From Heterostelium album PN500 (taxonomy: Eukaryota > Evosea > Eumycetozoa > Acytosteliales > Acytosteliaceae), in contig NW_008805070.1 of the NCBI RefSeq assembly GCF_000004825.1, forward strand, positions 372,001-436,000: a DNA stretch of 64,000 nucleotides. The letters run 5' to 3'. Under the pieces are notes generated by a model. It worked only from the letters and a program-made list of their open reading frames with translations, ran no database searches and was not told the origin of the DNA. The position numbers were made by a program, and so were the translations under genes. The stretch's first letter is position 1. The number at the start of each line of letters is the position of its first letter. Of this stretch, positions 1 to 15,400 are shown piece by piece.

Positions 1-1905
1 AAACACTTTTGGAATGATGGTAAAGTATGATTGTAAAAATAATGATAATACTGTTACTAGCTAGTAGCAGGAGGATCAGATAGTAAATGTGTTATATTTT
101 TGTTTATAATAATAAAATGGAAATGTTTAAAATGATAAGATAATTTACAAATAAATATTAAACTTGATTTTATTTGATAGTATTGATTTTAATAGTAATA
201 TAATAATATAATAGCTTTGTTATCCTCCTACAATTTTGGTAACCAGTTTTAAATACCACCAAACAACTATATTATCATTTCTGTCTCTTGGTATACTCTA
301 GAGTGATACTATAGGGGGTATCACCTGTTGTTATTGTTTATAATAATTAAATAACAAATAATAAATAATAATAATAATAATATAGTAGTAGTGTTATACA
401 TATCTCTGTGTTCAGTGGTTGTTTTATTTATTGCTTTGATTGTGGGTGGGTGTGTGTTTGATTGTGATTTTTAATGATCACATGTGAGTTTGTGTGAGTG
501 TGATGCTGGGTGATCAATGGTGGGTATTTGTTACTCTAGACTGTGATTACTTTAAGCTAAAGCTGATGTGTTTGGAGAATATTGAGATGAAAATGAAGAT
601 GTAAAAGTGGTTATGTGGAATGAAAAAGAAAGAGCTCTGAAATTCTGATGTAATTTAGTGATGATGATGATGATGATCAAAGGAGTGATGAATGTTTAAC
701 TTTAAATCGATTTAAAATCTCTTTTATTTTGTTATGCAATCGATTTTCATTTACAACATCAACTGTTGATACATCATACTATTCTCAGTAGCTTAAATAC
801 CAACGACTACTAACCCTGCTCAACAAATTGATTGGTGTGTATTGTTTGTTTGTTTGTTTGTTGTTGTCGTGAAAATTTCAACAAAATCACATCGTGTGGA
901 TTGTTGATAATGTAATTGTTGTTGCTGTTCAGTGTAGTTGCAACAAAGATCGACTGTTTTATTTGTTTGTTTTTTTTTTTTTTTTAGAATTAGAATTAGT
1001 TGATTGTTTGTTTACAATCTAGATGGTAACTAAATAGACAGCAGTAATGCAATCAATTCGGCTCCACTTCTCTATCGTTTGCATTTGTTTTGTTATGTTT
1101 CGTTTTTTTTTAATCTTATTTTTTTTTTTTCTTTTTTGTTTCCAAAGTTGATAAAGTTAACACTGATTGATTAAATTATGATATATAGAGTTGACAATGC
1201 CATTTTTACATTGTTCAGAAGGAAATATTAAAATGTATTATGATGTTGGGTTGCGAAATCAATTTGGAACACTGAAGTGAAAATTAGATAAAAAAATAAT
1301 ATAAATTAAATCCACCTACAACTATTAAACTTTTATGTGATTGAAGAGAAGAACTATGCTATATAGTATAAACTAAACTATTTATATAATTATTTTAATC
1401 TAGATTTAAATTTCAATACTAAAAAAATAAAATCTTTTCCATTTTTCCGATCTTTAACAAAATTTAAAAAAATACCAAAAAAAAAAAGTCTTTATTTTAT
1501 TTGATTATTTTTAATTATTTTTTTTTGTAAATTTTAAAAAATAGAAATAAAACCAAAACTAAACTATTTATTTATTTGTTTAAAAGTTCAACTACAAACA
1601 ACAAACATTAATTAAAAAAACAACATATTAACTTATAAGTTTAAAATTAATTAGCATTAAACATAATAGAGTGCTAAAGTGTGATTGGTGGGTTTTTTTT
1701 TGTTCAATTTATCAAAAAATTTGAAACCTTTTTTTCTTGGGGCATTTTTTTTTTTTTGCAATTTATTTGTTTTTTTTTTTGACACACCAAAACCCATCCA
1801 AATTTTATTAATAAAATTTAATAGTAGCATTTTAGTTGATTTTATATATAATTTATATATAAAACTATAGTTAGTTAGTTTAATAATTAATATTTATTAC
1901 CAAAA
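1..1905. other. Intergenic region upstream of the kinase gene
   Basis: No convincing gene is seen here. The stretch is AT-rich with long T and A runs, GTTT repeats near 845-865, a run of GAT triplets near 660-675 and a T/A-rich block immediately before the kinase ATG. The only open frame over 60 codons (1685-1870) is Phe/Leu-rich translation of T runs and looks fortuitous. The last few hundred bases presumably hold the kinase promoter, but I recognise no specific element. Confidence 0.6.
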
Positions 1906-3181
1906 ATGGTTGATATTGAAAGTATATATGAGTTTAAGAATGAACTTGGAAGGTAATAATCAGAAGAATAATAATAATAATAAAAATAAGAAAAAGAAGA
2001 ATGATGATGATCATCATTTTTAGATGTTAGTGAAGATAGTGAGAGAGAGAGAGTAGTTTTGTTTTTTTTTTTTTAATTTAATTTATAGAGTAATTAATAA
2101 TATTAACATTTTTTATAATTTGAAACTATAGAGGTGCATTCTCAATCGTTTATTTAGGTGTACACAGAGAGACCCAACTACAATATGCCATCAAGGTCAT
2201 CAATAAATCAAATCTTGGAAAGGACTATGAAAAGAATTTAAAGATGGAAGTCGATATTTTGAAACGTGTAAACCATCCAAATATCGTCGCCTTGAAAGAG
2301 TTATTCGACACCCCAAATAATCTTTATTTAGTTATGGAGTTGTAAGTAGTTAAATAATACATATAAAAATAATATTCTTTATAAATAATATGTTTAATAT
2401 TCATTTATAAATTTGTATAATAACAATGATTATAATTATAATAAAAACAGAGTTACAGGTGGAGAATTATTTGATAAGATTGTTGAAAAAGGAAGTTATT
2501 GCGAGGCAGACGCTGTCCAGTTGGTAAGAAAGATTGTGAGTGCCGTACAGTATTTGCACAACGCCAACATTGCACATCGTGATTTGAAGCCAGAGAACTT
2601 ATTGCTCAAGACAGCTTCGTCTGACCTCGAAGTTGCCATCGCCGACTTTGGTCTCTCCAAGTTGGTTTCACAGGAGACAATGATGCAAACCGCTTGTGGA
2701 ACACCAAGCTATGTCGCACCGGAAGTGTTGAATGCCACCGGTTACGACAAGGAGGTCGACATGTGGAGTGTCGGTGTCATCACCTATATCCTGTTGTGTG
2801 GATTCCCACCATTCTATGGTGACACCATTCCAGAGATCTTTGAGTTCATTATGGAGGCAAACTTTGAATATCCAGAGGAGTATTGGTCACACATTTCATC
2901 GGCCGCCAAAGATTTTATCAACAAGTTGCTTGTCGTTGACGCCAAAGCAAGATTGTCTGCTGAAGATGCATTAAATCACCCTTGGTTATTAAGTGTAAGT
3001 TTACAATTACCTCGACCAATCCAAACAATAACAATCAAATTCTAATTAATTCCAATTCTCTTCTCTAATTACTTTTTCAATCAATACAAACTAAATACAG
3101 AAAGGATCAACTGAAGCTTTACCAAAGGCAAAGTTGGCAAGCTTTGTTGCCGAGAGACAAAAATCAAAAATACATTTGTAA
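1906..3181 (+). CDS. mlkA: Myosin light chain kinase-type Ser/Thr kinase (CaMK family)
   Basis: Four exons, 1906-1952, 2132-2341, 2451-2994 and 3101-3181, give 293 residues. The kinase domain fills almost the whole protein. The glycine loop LGRGAFSIVYLG lies at 14-25, the ATP-binding Lys at 37, HRDLKPEN from 128, DFG at 151-153 and the activation segment ends TACGTPSYVAPE, with Thr166 where Dictyostelium MLCK-A is activated by phosphorylation. Length and sequence match that kinase (about 295 residues), which phosphorylates the myosin II regulatory light chain in the cortex during chemotaxis and cytokinesis. The short C-terminal tail (KGSTEALPKAK...) takes the place of an autoinhibitory region and shows no clear calmodulin-binding helix. 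That fits the calmodulin-independent MLCK-A. AATAAA follows the stop. It converges on the transporter gene. The orthologue call rests on remembered family sequence. Confidence 0.93.
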
Positions 3182-3421
3182 TTTAAATAAAGATTAATCT
3201 TTTAATTATTATTAATCTTGTTATCACTAGAAAACAAAACCATATATACATAACATATACATTAAATAAGAAATAATTTCAAACAAACAAAAAGAAAAGA
3301 AAAAAGCAAATCCAAAACACCATCAATAAAAAATAATAAATGTATTAACAGTTTTAAAAATCTATTTTTTTTTTAAATTTAATATATTATAAATAAAATA
3401 GTTATATGTTTATTCGAGTTT

Positions 3422-5067
3422 TTAAATAACTTTGTCGGTCTTGGCAAAAAGTACCCAAACAGTCATGGCAAAGAAATAGCAAACTGAACATATCAGGAAG
3501 ATGTAGACCCAACTACCAAATTTGGCTAAAAGCAAACCGGCACACAGTGGCCCCAGAACACCTGGAATCGTTCCTACAAAATTAGCAATACCCATGACAA
3601 TGACAGCGTTGTTTGGTGACAAATCAATGGTGGCAATCTGTGAACTGACCGATGAATAACCGGTGGCGGAGATCGAAACGGTCATTACAAACAGCTTCAA
3701 GGCCTTTTCCATTGGTACCCAATTGATGAGAATTAGTCCAACACCTGGAATTAGAGTACTCATCACACCAAAGAACTTTCTCAAAATGATCTTTCTGAAT
3801 CCGCGTTTCAACAGACGATCAGAGATGGTTCCACAAACATTGGAGATAACAAACGCTACAATATATGGCAAAGCAGTAAAGAAGGCCATTTCATTTCCAA
3901 CTGATAATCCAATTTCTCTTTGTAACCAACTGAAATAGTATAATTAAAAATAATTATTAATTAATAAATTGTTATAAGAAAAAATGGAGTTTAAATAATT
4001 ATTTAAATTTACATACGTTGGATACCACATTAACAATAAATAATAACCCCATGAAGTTGTAAGATTGTATAAAAGAATCGCATAGATTCCACTCTCCTTA
4101 AAGAGATATTTGCAGACCTCGAGGAATCCAAGTTCTTCGTTGTCCTTGTTGTTGATTTTCTCATAGGATGGATTGTTTAAGAGCAACGATTGTCTGTCGT
4201 GCTCATACTCAGAGTTGATCATATAGACCTCACTTGGATGAATTCCCCATACACTCTTTGGTTCATCTTTGATTAAAATCAACCAAGCCAGTGACCACAA
4301 CATTCCCAATCCCGAGAATAAATAGAAACTCATTTGCCAATTATATTTAGCTACGAGATTTGGTGTGATAATCTAATTAAAATTAAAAAAAAAATGTAAG
4401 TTTTGGAATAAATAGAAATTTTTAACAATTAATTGGTTACTTACATCACCCAAGATAGTACCAAGATAGACACCCGACCAAATTAAAGAGGCAGAAGCAC
4501 TTCTTTGTGTGACAGGGAACCACCTTTTAATCAACCAATTCATAGTTGGAAAAGCAATACTCTGAGTGATACCAGTCAAAATTCTACAAATCATCATAGC
4601 GGCCCTGTTTTGAGCAGCTAGAGGTACAAAAATGGTACAAATAATCGAAATAGTGACACCAACTAAAAATACACGTTTGCCACCAAACTTGTTACATAAA
4701 AAGGTTGCTGGCATCTGCAGCACTAGATAACCCATGAAAAAAGCAGATAAAACAAATCCTTTGAAATTATCAGACCAACCATATTCCTAAATGAACAAAC
4801 TATCAGTCAGAATAATTTCAATTTTCGAATTTATTAATAAATACTTACGGTTGACATTGGTATAATTGCAACAGACACATTAACTCTAAGAAGGTAACAT
4901 ATTGTCAGACCAATATTACCAAGGATCAACATGAAGAATCTCCTTGGAAAATAAAACTTGGGTGGCTTTTCATATGGTGTCGAACTCTCAGAAACCAATG
5001 TACCATAAGACAATTTTCTCTCGTCAACTCCATCGTCTAGGAGTCTCTGATAAGAAGGCGGTGACAT
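3422..5067 (-). CDS. SLC17-family anion transporter (major facilitator superfamily)
   Basis: Four exons on the minus strand (5067-4849, 4786-4445, 4372-4017, 3929-3422) give 474 residues. A hydrophilic cytoplasmic head of about 45 residues is followed by the hydrophobic segments of a 12-helix MFS protein. Family marks include YLLRVNVSVAIIPM in helix 1, the FMGYLVLQMPA region of helix 2, then GGKRVF, and RILTGITQSIAFPTMNWLIKRWFP in the middle of the first half. This is the SLC17 family (sodium-phosphate, sialin and vesicular glutamate types), which moves organic or inorganic anions using a proton or sodium gradient, often in lysosomal or secretory membranes. The substrate cannot be read from sequence. 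All exon joins keep frame. The gene converges with the kinase, with 240 bases between stops. Confidence 0.9.
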
Positions 5068-7131
<2,064 letters not shown>

Positions 7132-7365
7132 AAATAAAATAAAAACAAAAATTGTAAAAAGTTAAACACAAATCAAACTTAATTGTTGTGTAGAAATCAT
7201 CAAAATTGTGTTCGTTTTGTGTTTCAAAAATATTTTTTTTTCTGGGTTGCCTTTTTTTTATTGAAAACATTGAAATTATCAAGAAGTGTTTTAGTTAAAG
7301 TTGATCCATTTTGTTATTTCTGTAGTGCAACCAGCTTTGGAATCCACCAATTGACTAGTTGTAGT

Positions 7366-7520
7366 GCATCACTTTTGATACTCGTCAAAAACAAGATCAA
7401 CCCAATTCTTTGAACGCATTCCAATGATAGACCAACTCATCTCAATAACATTAAAGATAGAAAATGATAGGTTCAACCGACTCTAGCATTGTTAGGATAC
7501 GAATTTTACGCTAAACCACT
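7366..7520 (+). pseudogene. Decayed 3' fragment of the neighbouring Arf-like gene
   Basis: From about 7366 the DNA aligns to 6931-7085 of the Arf-like gene: the segment coding SLLIFLNKQDQPNALNASQL and the following LNNIKDRKWYVQPTVALSGSG region is recognisable base by base. The copy carries an in-frame stop soon after the NKQD-equivalent region and many substitutions, and it lacks the 5' half. It is a non-functional tandem remnant in the same orientation, lying between the parent gene and the first MACPF gene. Confidence 0.75.
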
Positions 7521-7619
7521 GATACGCCTATAAAAAAAAATATCCACTAAGAAAAACAAAATTTTTTTTTCTAATATAGTTTAAACATAATTTAATCTTT
7601 ATTGATTTGTTCATGTTGT

Positions 7620-10600
7620 TTATTCGTAGATAGCATAAGAGCTAGATATACCATATAGATTCAAAGGGACAAAAACTGGCTTTTCATCATTTTTATATTC
7701 GAAATTTCCTATAGGTGAGACGAATGCTCTTGCATATCCATTCTCAATTGAAAGAACCTTCTTGCTTACACAATCACTAGTAATCTTTTTGTCTTTGTCA
7801 GGACATTGTTGCATTGCGAGAACCGAACGTACTTTTAGTGAATATCTATTATCAGCAGCCGCCGATCCCACAACTCTGTCAATAGAAAGTCCAAGAAGAT
7901 CACCAGGATATTTTGTTGGATCGAACGAAATAAGTCCTGATCCAGGGATTTCACTAGGATATCTAGTAGCTTCAAGTGTTTCGAATTCGGTATACAATCT
8001 GAATACAATTTTGCTGTCTCCGGTCCATACATCTGTTTCAAATTTGATTCTGACCTGAATATGATTAGGTGGGTGATTTACGGTTGCCATTAGAACTTTA
8101 GTATCTGTCAAAAAGGACATAATCCTCATTCTGTAAAATCTGCCTGTGAAAACATCGTAGATTCTGACGGTAGGGCATGCATAGCTGGATTTAATAGTGA
8201 TTTCGTATTGACATGTTGAAGTTCCTACCAAATCACCTACAACAAATCCGATGCCGGTCATATCACATAAGAAATTGTAAGTTACAATTCTAGCCTTTCC
8301 AGCACCACACGAAGAAGCATCAACCGCACCTGTATATTTCAAAGAAAGACCATCAGCAATAGGTGAAACCTCTGCTTTAGTGTTCAAGCCTAATGAATAA
8401 ACTTTGGTACCATCAGCAGTTATCTTACAAGCTTGTGAATCAGTTCTAGATTCCAAGGAGTTACATTTTTGGGATACACCGCATAGGTTGAAATATACAG
8501 TATACTATTTAAAAAAAAGTCAAAATTAAATTAAAAAAAAAATAGAACATTTCAACTGCCAACTTACATCTTGATATTTAGATACAAAATTATCATTTCC
8601 ATATTTTATAAGTCCTGTAAAATCAAAGAAGTTTCCATCTTTAGTTTGATAATAACAATCGGAAGATGATATGAATTTTTGGGTATTAATAAATAAATCA
8701 GGTTTCTTAATAGTTGATTCCATATTCGTGATTTCTGCGGCACCTATATTAGATATCATTCGACCAGTGAATGCATGTTCTCTTACATGATATTTAGTTC
8801 CATCAGATGTAAAGAAAGAGATACCAGTGTAAGTTGTTACTAGGAAAGAAAGTTGACGTATAAATAACCCTTCAGTTTTGCCAATAGTAGCTAAAAAATA
8901 AAGTTTTGTTAGTATACTAAAGTCGCCATATTTTAGTTTTAAAAACTTACTTAAAGTATCATCGTCATAAAAAGAATTGGGTTGTTCAGCAAATTTACCA
9001 ACATATAATTTTCTTTGAGCATCTCTCCAAAGTTGTTTAACATTCAATCCACTTGCAATAAACCAACTATCAGGAATGAGATCAACAACATATTTAACTT
9101 TGTAATCGATTGGCATTGGAAGAAGATCAAGATTCTCTGCCCATGATTGAATTGGATTGGCTACATTTGAACCATATGATCCTGGTGATCCTCCTTTAAC
9201 AATGATTCGAGAGAAACTTGATGTTTTCTCAAAACCATTTTGTTTAGCTTCACTCGTTGAGGCTGTCAAAGATGCTGCCAAATTTCCACCACCTTTCATT
9301 CCAAATCCAGATGCTTGTGCTGCAAAAGACAATGCAAGATTGATATCAAGTGAGTTTGATGATCTTGATGCAAAGTTGACTTGACTGACTTTTGAAATTT
9401 GTTCAAGAGTTCCACCAAGAGTTGCGGTTTCTTTGTAAAAGATTCCATATTTCTTCACATATTTCATCATATCATCAACACTTTCGACTTTTGAAATATC
9501 TTGAATGAATTTCGGATGGAATTTCGGATCATTATTGTGTACTTTATAGATTTCACATTTGAATTTGGTTGATGCAATCGATCCAGAAACTGTTGAATCG
9601 AATCCTCCAGCAAATTGTACTCCAACATCCAATGAAAATGCTAATTGGAGTGATGCTTCAGCAAACCATAAATCCATTTCTAAATTGGCTTGGTTATGAA
9701 TTCCAAATTCAATTCCTTTCTCATATGAAAATGATTTTGAAGTTGATGAGAAACTACTCATTGTTGAATAATCACATTTGATTGATTTCTGAGCAGAGAA
9801 TCCATGTGGAATCGCTCATAAACCATATCACGATATTGATCTTCCAATGTTGAAAATGATTGATTGCTGCAATATGAAATCGAGAATAAAGGTGCTGCAT
9901 TATCTTCCATTGTTTCGAGATCAACTCCATGACCCATATAATTCAATCCTGGCAATGTGAAAAGGTAATAATTGTCTAAAATTTGAGTTTGAATGTTTGA
10001 CATTCCTCCTTTGAATCTACTTCCAAGTCCAATTGGTGGTGCTTGTCCTATTTATATATTTATTAAAAATTTAAAATGAAAAGTTAGATTGTTTTCATTT
10101 TAAATAAAATGAATAAATTAAAAATATTTACCAGAACAATCATTAACGATTTGATCAAAACAATCCAATAAACAACTTTCAGGAGCTTCATTACAAATCT
10201 TATCACCACATATTGGTGCTGGTTTCGATTCTTTTAGAACCAAATATGAATTCAAAGATTGATATTCACCAGAATCAGAACTCTTCCATTTCAAACTTAA
10301 AGATCTTTGACCACTCGATGCTGAGAATATCAAAATTGTGATTGAATGATATTCTTGTTTCGATGATAATAATTTGGTTCTGAATGATTTGATCTTTTCA
10401 TTTGAAAAGTATGAATCAAAAAGAACTGTATTATCAACATAAACAACAACTCCAAGATTGGTTGCTTCCAACTTGAAATCATAATCAATTGTCTTGTTGA
10501 TTTTGATATCTGATTCTAAAATACCTGAAACTGGACATTTTGCTGATCCAATCCAATTGCTAAATTCTATTTGAAAAGTATAATTAATAAAATGAATATA

Positions 10601-11742
10601 TTAATAATTAATAAAATTAAAAACATACCAGGTGTAATCAAATAATTTGTTGATAATTTAGTACATCCAGTTGGATCATTGATTTCACCTTTGAATACCT
10701 TACTATCTGGTTCTGGAATGATACAAGATTCGAATGATCTAAACTTCCATCCAGGTTGAATTGAAATATACCCAGGTTGACTACTAGATGCACTGGCTGA
10801 ACTTGTTAAGCCTGATGGAGTTGAAAAGGTTTTTGGAGCAGCACATTTTTGTTCTTGTACTTTAGAACAATATAAAGCACCATCGTCAGAATCGATTGAT
10901 GATGAAGCATCACAATTCACTGCAACATCTTCGAGACCTGTTGAATATAACATCATTGAAGATCCAATCAATTGGACTTCATTTCCAGTATTGCAATTTA
11001 AAACAGATTTAACAATATTCGATGATGATTCTGACAAATAGATTGCTGCACCTTTATCCAATGCAACATTATTTGAAATCTTTGAGTCTACTATATTAAT
11101 ACTTGATCTAGAGGAATAGAGTGCACCACCTTGATATCCTTTGTTGTTGATTAACTTGGAACTTTCGAGTTTCAAAGTGGAATCCAAGACATTAAGAGCA
11201 CCTCCATATTGTGAATTACAATTGGTGATTGTAAATCCATTCAAAACAAAATTAATTGATTTGAGAGTGAAAGCACTTCCAGCATTCTCACAATCAATGA
11301 TTGTTTTTGAATCTCCTTCAAAAGATCTAGAGTATGATAATATTTTTAATAATAAATCCTAAACAAAAAAAAATAAATTAATTTTCAATTTTAAACCTAC
11401 CTAAGTTCAACATTGAAATTGACTTTTAATTCTTTGTTGTTTATTCCTTTATAGACACCAGGCATAGCAGTGATTGACATGTCAGACTTATCTTTATTTG
11501 AATTCAAAGCAGATTGAATGTCTGGAAATGGCTTATCATAAGTACCACATCCGTTATCACCAGCACAGTTTGAATTTGGATCAATATAAACTCCAAAAAC
11601 TAAGAAAAAAAAATGATGATGTTTTGTATTTATTTAAGAATGTTAGTCAGTCTGGGATTTGAATTATTTTTAAGATATTCAATTATATACCTTGAGTTAA
11701 GGAGATAAATAATAAAAGCATTATATATATATAATATTTCAT
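7620..11742 (-). pseudogene. MACPF type 1 gene, nearly whole (pair A)
   Basis: This minus-strand gene has a short signal-peptide exon at 11691-11742, a 199-base second exon and five further exon-sized blocks ending at 7620, about 1,230 codons of coding sequence. Order of parts: signal peptide; NSNCAGDNGCGTY and PMP-like beta-helix repeats with GGAL motifs and FxxN-like turns; a PA14-like domain (FKLEATNLGVVVYVDNTVLF); the Cys motif CGDKICNEAPESCLLDC; a MACPF domain starting near LPGLNYMGHGVDLETM with signature YGIFYKETATLGG; and a type 1 C-terminal region. It is a paralogue of the genes starting at 46651 and 61983. By my reading it carries about one break, so it is either a recent fossil or a gene with a sequence error. 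Head to head with the type 2 gene at 12462. Confidence 0.75.
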
Positions 11743-12461
11743 TTTTATAATAATTTAATTCTGAAATGAAATCAAAAAAATATTAAGACTACCGTACTCT
11801 CATCTTTATGACAATATCTATTAAATTATAATTCAAAAAAATACAAAAAATAATAATTCATTCGTTCTATGATGTACAAAAAACAATTTCGATTTCCTTT
11901 TTTGTTTACAAAAAGGTTTGAATGTTCCTCGTTTAAAAAAGATTGTTTTTTTTTGATGAAAGTATATGATGAAGGTTCTTCAGAAGCTAAACCTTTGATA
12001 GTTTGAAAATCTAAAAGGGTGAGTCTTGCAAACAAATCATATTCTAATATTTGCACTTCCATTCAAAAAACAAAATAAACAGTTTAAAATTGTTACAATT
12101 TTTGATATCTTAAAAAAATAAATAGAATAGATTTGCAATCCATATTTAGATCTCCTTTTATGTTTGATCAAACAAAACCAAATTTTTTTTTTATAAAATA
12201 TTTTTTACATTTTTATTTTGTGAATCTTATGGGTAAGCCGTGAAAAAGGGATATTAAAAAAGATCAAATCAGCAAAAAGCAATTGACTTTTTTGAAAAAC
12301 AACACCTCGGTTTTTATGTAAAGACTTTTCTCGTTCTATTTGACAAAAATAATAATTTATTTATTTAAAAAAAAAAATCGTATTTAATTGTATTTGTAAT
12401 ATTTTTGATAGAAACAATAAAAAATCTTTTTATTTTTTAATTCAGATTTACTTTATTAAAA
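11743..12461. promoter_or_regulatory. Shared upstream region of MACPF pair A
   Basis: These 719 bases separate the two opposed start codons of the type 1 and type 2 genes and must hold both promoters. The sequence is AT-rich. An imperfect palindrome (CAAAAAGCAATTGACTTTTTTG) lies at 12273-12294 near the middle. A 78-codon open frame on the minus strand (11826-12062) has no counterpart in the other two pairs, so I treat it as chance. The arrangement, not any motif, is the evidence for a bidirectional promoter. Confidence 0.5.
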
Positions 12462-15400
12462 ATGAAAGTAATACATATTTTATTGATAGTTTTATCACTA
12501 TCTCTAATAAAAGCAGGTATGTTATTCAACTCAATTAATTTTTTTTTGAACTAAATTAAAAAACAAATATTTATTAAATTTTAATAGATTTGTTTGTTAA
12601 ACTTGATTCAACTTGTGGATCCACTTGTGATGGAACATCATCCAAACCTTTTACAAATATTCAAAGTGCAATTAATTCAATTTCTTTAACTCAAAGAAAA
12701 AGTACGATCATCCAATTGAATGCAGGTACTTACACTGGTGTTCTCAATACTGGTATAAATATCGACAGACCAATTAAAATTAAATCGTAAGTTTAGAATC
12801 AGATCAAATAAAATATTTATTTTATTAATTAATAATTTTAATTTTTTTAGAATTGGAGTGGTAATAATTGACTGTAAAAAGACTGGAAATGCTTTCTTTG
12901 TCAAAGATACAGAATTTTTATTGAGTGATGTAACCATTCAAGATTGTTCTTCTTCTCTGGGAGGTGCTCTAACAATTGAAAATTCAATGACAACCATCAC
13001 AAAAACAACGTTCACTGGAAATATTGCTTCATTCGGTGGTGCAATCTATTCAATTTCAAGTAATAATGTAATTTATTCTTCTATTTTTGATAAAAATGTT
13101 GCTTTGGAGTTAGGATCTGCAATCTATTCGATTTCTTCAAAATTCCAAATTCTATCGACAACAAAATTCACTGGAGCAACTAATGCAAAACCAACATATA
13201 TTGGATGTAAAAATTCAAACATCAAACTTGATGATCAAGTTGATATCACTCAATATATCACATGTGATAAAGGATGTCTCGCTAAATATAAATCAAAATC
13301 ATATTGTGATTCTGCCTCTGATACTTGTTCATTTACTGGCGTAATTCCAAGTATTGTTGACGATACAACAAGTAAGTGTAGTTTTTTGTAAATTAAATTC
13401 CAATATTAATCTTTTTCTATTTTTTCAAAAGTATTTACAACAGGAATGTTATATGAAGCATTTTATGATGTTCTAAATCCATCTGGTCTTTGTATGTATT
13501 TAAAATTAATATATAAAATTTTCTTTTCATATCTTTATTGTATTTAACATTGTTTTTTATTTTTAAATTTTTATTTTAAAGTATTCAAAAAGATTGTTCC
13601 AGACAATACAATTGAAGATTTCTTGAATGGTCATGAAGGAAAGGTTTATGGTGTTCTAACTGGATATTTACACATGGATAATTCAATGAAAGTTAAATTC
13701 AGATTTGAAGGAAAGAATCTTGGATTCTCTTTGGAGGTCAATGGTGTCAAATATTTGGATGTTGCTCAAACAAACAATTTTGATTTCCCATTTGAAATCT
13801 ATTTGGTTTCAAAAGTTTCTCATCAAATTCAAATTGTAATATATCTCAAAACTATTAAACTCTATATTAAAAATTTAGCTCTAATAATTCTATTTTAGAC
13901 TTTAAGTTCGGATACAACAGGAGTTGGTCGTTCATTCAAATTGTATCAAATCTCACATGATTACAGAATATTCTATACTAAAAAAAGTATGTATTTTAGA
14001 AACTAATTTTACTTTTGTTATTTTATAAATATTTTACTAATCTTATTAACAAACTATAGTTTGTGGTGATGGTGTTCAAGATGATTTGGATTATTGTATT
14101 GAAGACTCATGTACTAAAACTACTATAAAATTTATTCAATTTTTGAAAACAATTTATTAAAGTCGTTTTTTTATTCTATAGATTCAATTTATGATCCAAC
14201 AAAGCCAGGAGAAGACAGAGTTTGTGGTGACAAAGATTACCATTTGAACTTCCAAGATTGTTTCAATGAAATATCACAAAATTGTGAGATTCCAAAGAAG
14301 AAAGATCATATCAGTCCTCTTGGAAATGTTGGTGGAATGATTGGTGATCTTGTTGAGAATCAATATCTTTGGAATGTTCCAGGATCTGAACATTTCACTT
14401 ATGGAATGAGTATTCTCAGTGGACAACCATCAAAAGCACCAGTATTCCAATTTGATTATTGTGTTGAAGTTGCCAACAATATTCTTGAAGATCCATACAG
14501 AATGATGGCATATGAAATCCCACCATCATTGAACATCAAATCTCTTCCAATATGCACCTATTCAACCTCCACAAAAATGTATAATTCATTTTCTGAATAT
14601 CAAACAGAGTTCCAATTAGAAGCTGGTAAGTATTGAAAATTTAAATAGAATAGTTCAAATATGATGATACCCAAAAAGAAATAATATGTTATGAATAATT
14701 AACTAAAAATTAATTAAAATAGGATTGAAAACTTCAGGTGATATCAAGTTAGAATTGATCGATTTCAAAGGTGCATTCTCACTTGAAGGATCAATTGAAA
14801 CAGCAAGAGATCAATCACAATCATCGACCAAAAATATTTTTGTGACAGAACTCAATTGCACTACAACATATATTGAGATGGATGATCAAAGAATCAGATT
14901 CCATCCAATGTTCTTGAAAGATCTTGCAACAATCAAACAAGAATCAGATCTTTTGAAAATATTTGATAAATATGGAACATATTATTATTCAAGTGCATAT
15001 ATGGGTGGAAAGTTGGTTCAAATTTCAACAACTTCTGAAAGTATTGACACTGATGAAAAGAAAAGTAAATGGAGTATTGCTGCTGAATTAACTTTTGGTG
15101 CCTCTGCAAAGTAAGTGATAATTTATTAAAATTTTAATTTTCTTAGATTAAATTAATTTTTACTATCAAAAATTATAGTGTACCAGGTTTTAATGGAGAA
15201 GGAAGTTCAAGTATCAACTTTGGAATGTCATCTGAAGAAGAGTCAATGTCTGAAGTTGAAAGTAAATCAACATATTCAAGTATCATCACTTACGGTGGAC
15301 CACCTGCGTCATTTGCACCATCTGATAGTTTCCAAGCCACAACATATCGTGGTTGGTCATCTTCAATCGATCTATTACCAGTACCAATTGGATACAATGT

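Noticed and set aside
1685-1870. 61-codon frame upstream of the kinase
   Set aside because: Phe/Leu-rich product of T runs ending just before the kinase start; no sign of coding.
11826-12062. 78-codon minus-strand frame between the pair A starts
   Set aside because: No counterpart in the pair B or pair C upstream regions, no splice context and no recognisable domain.
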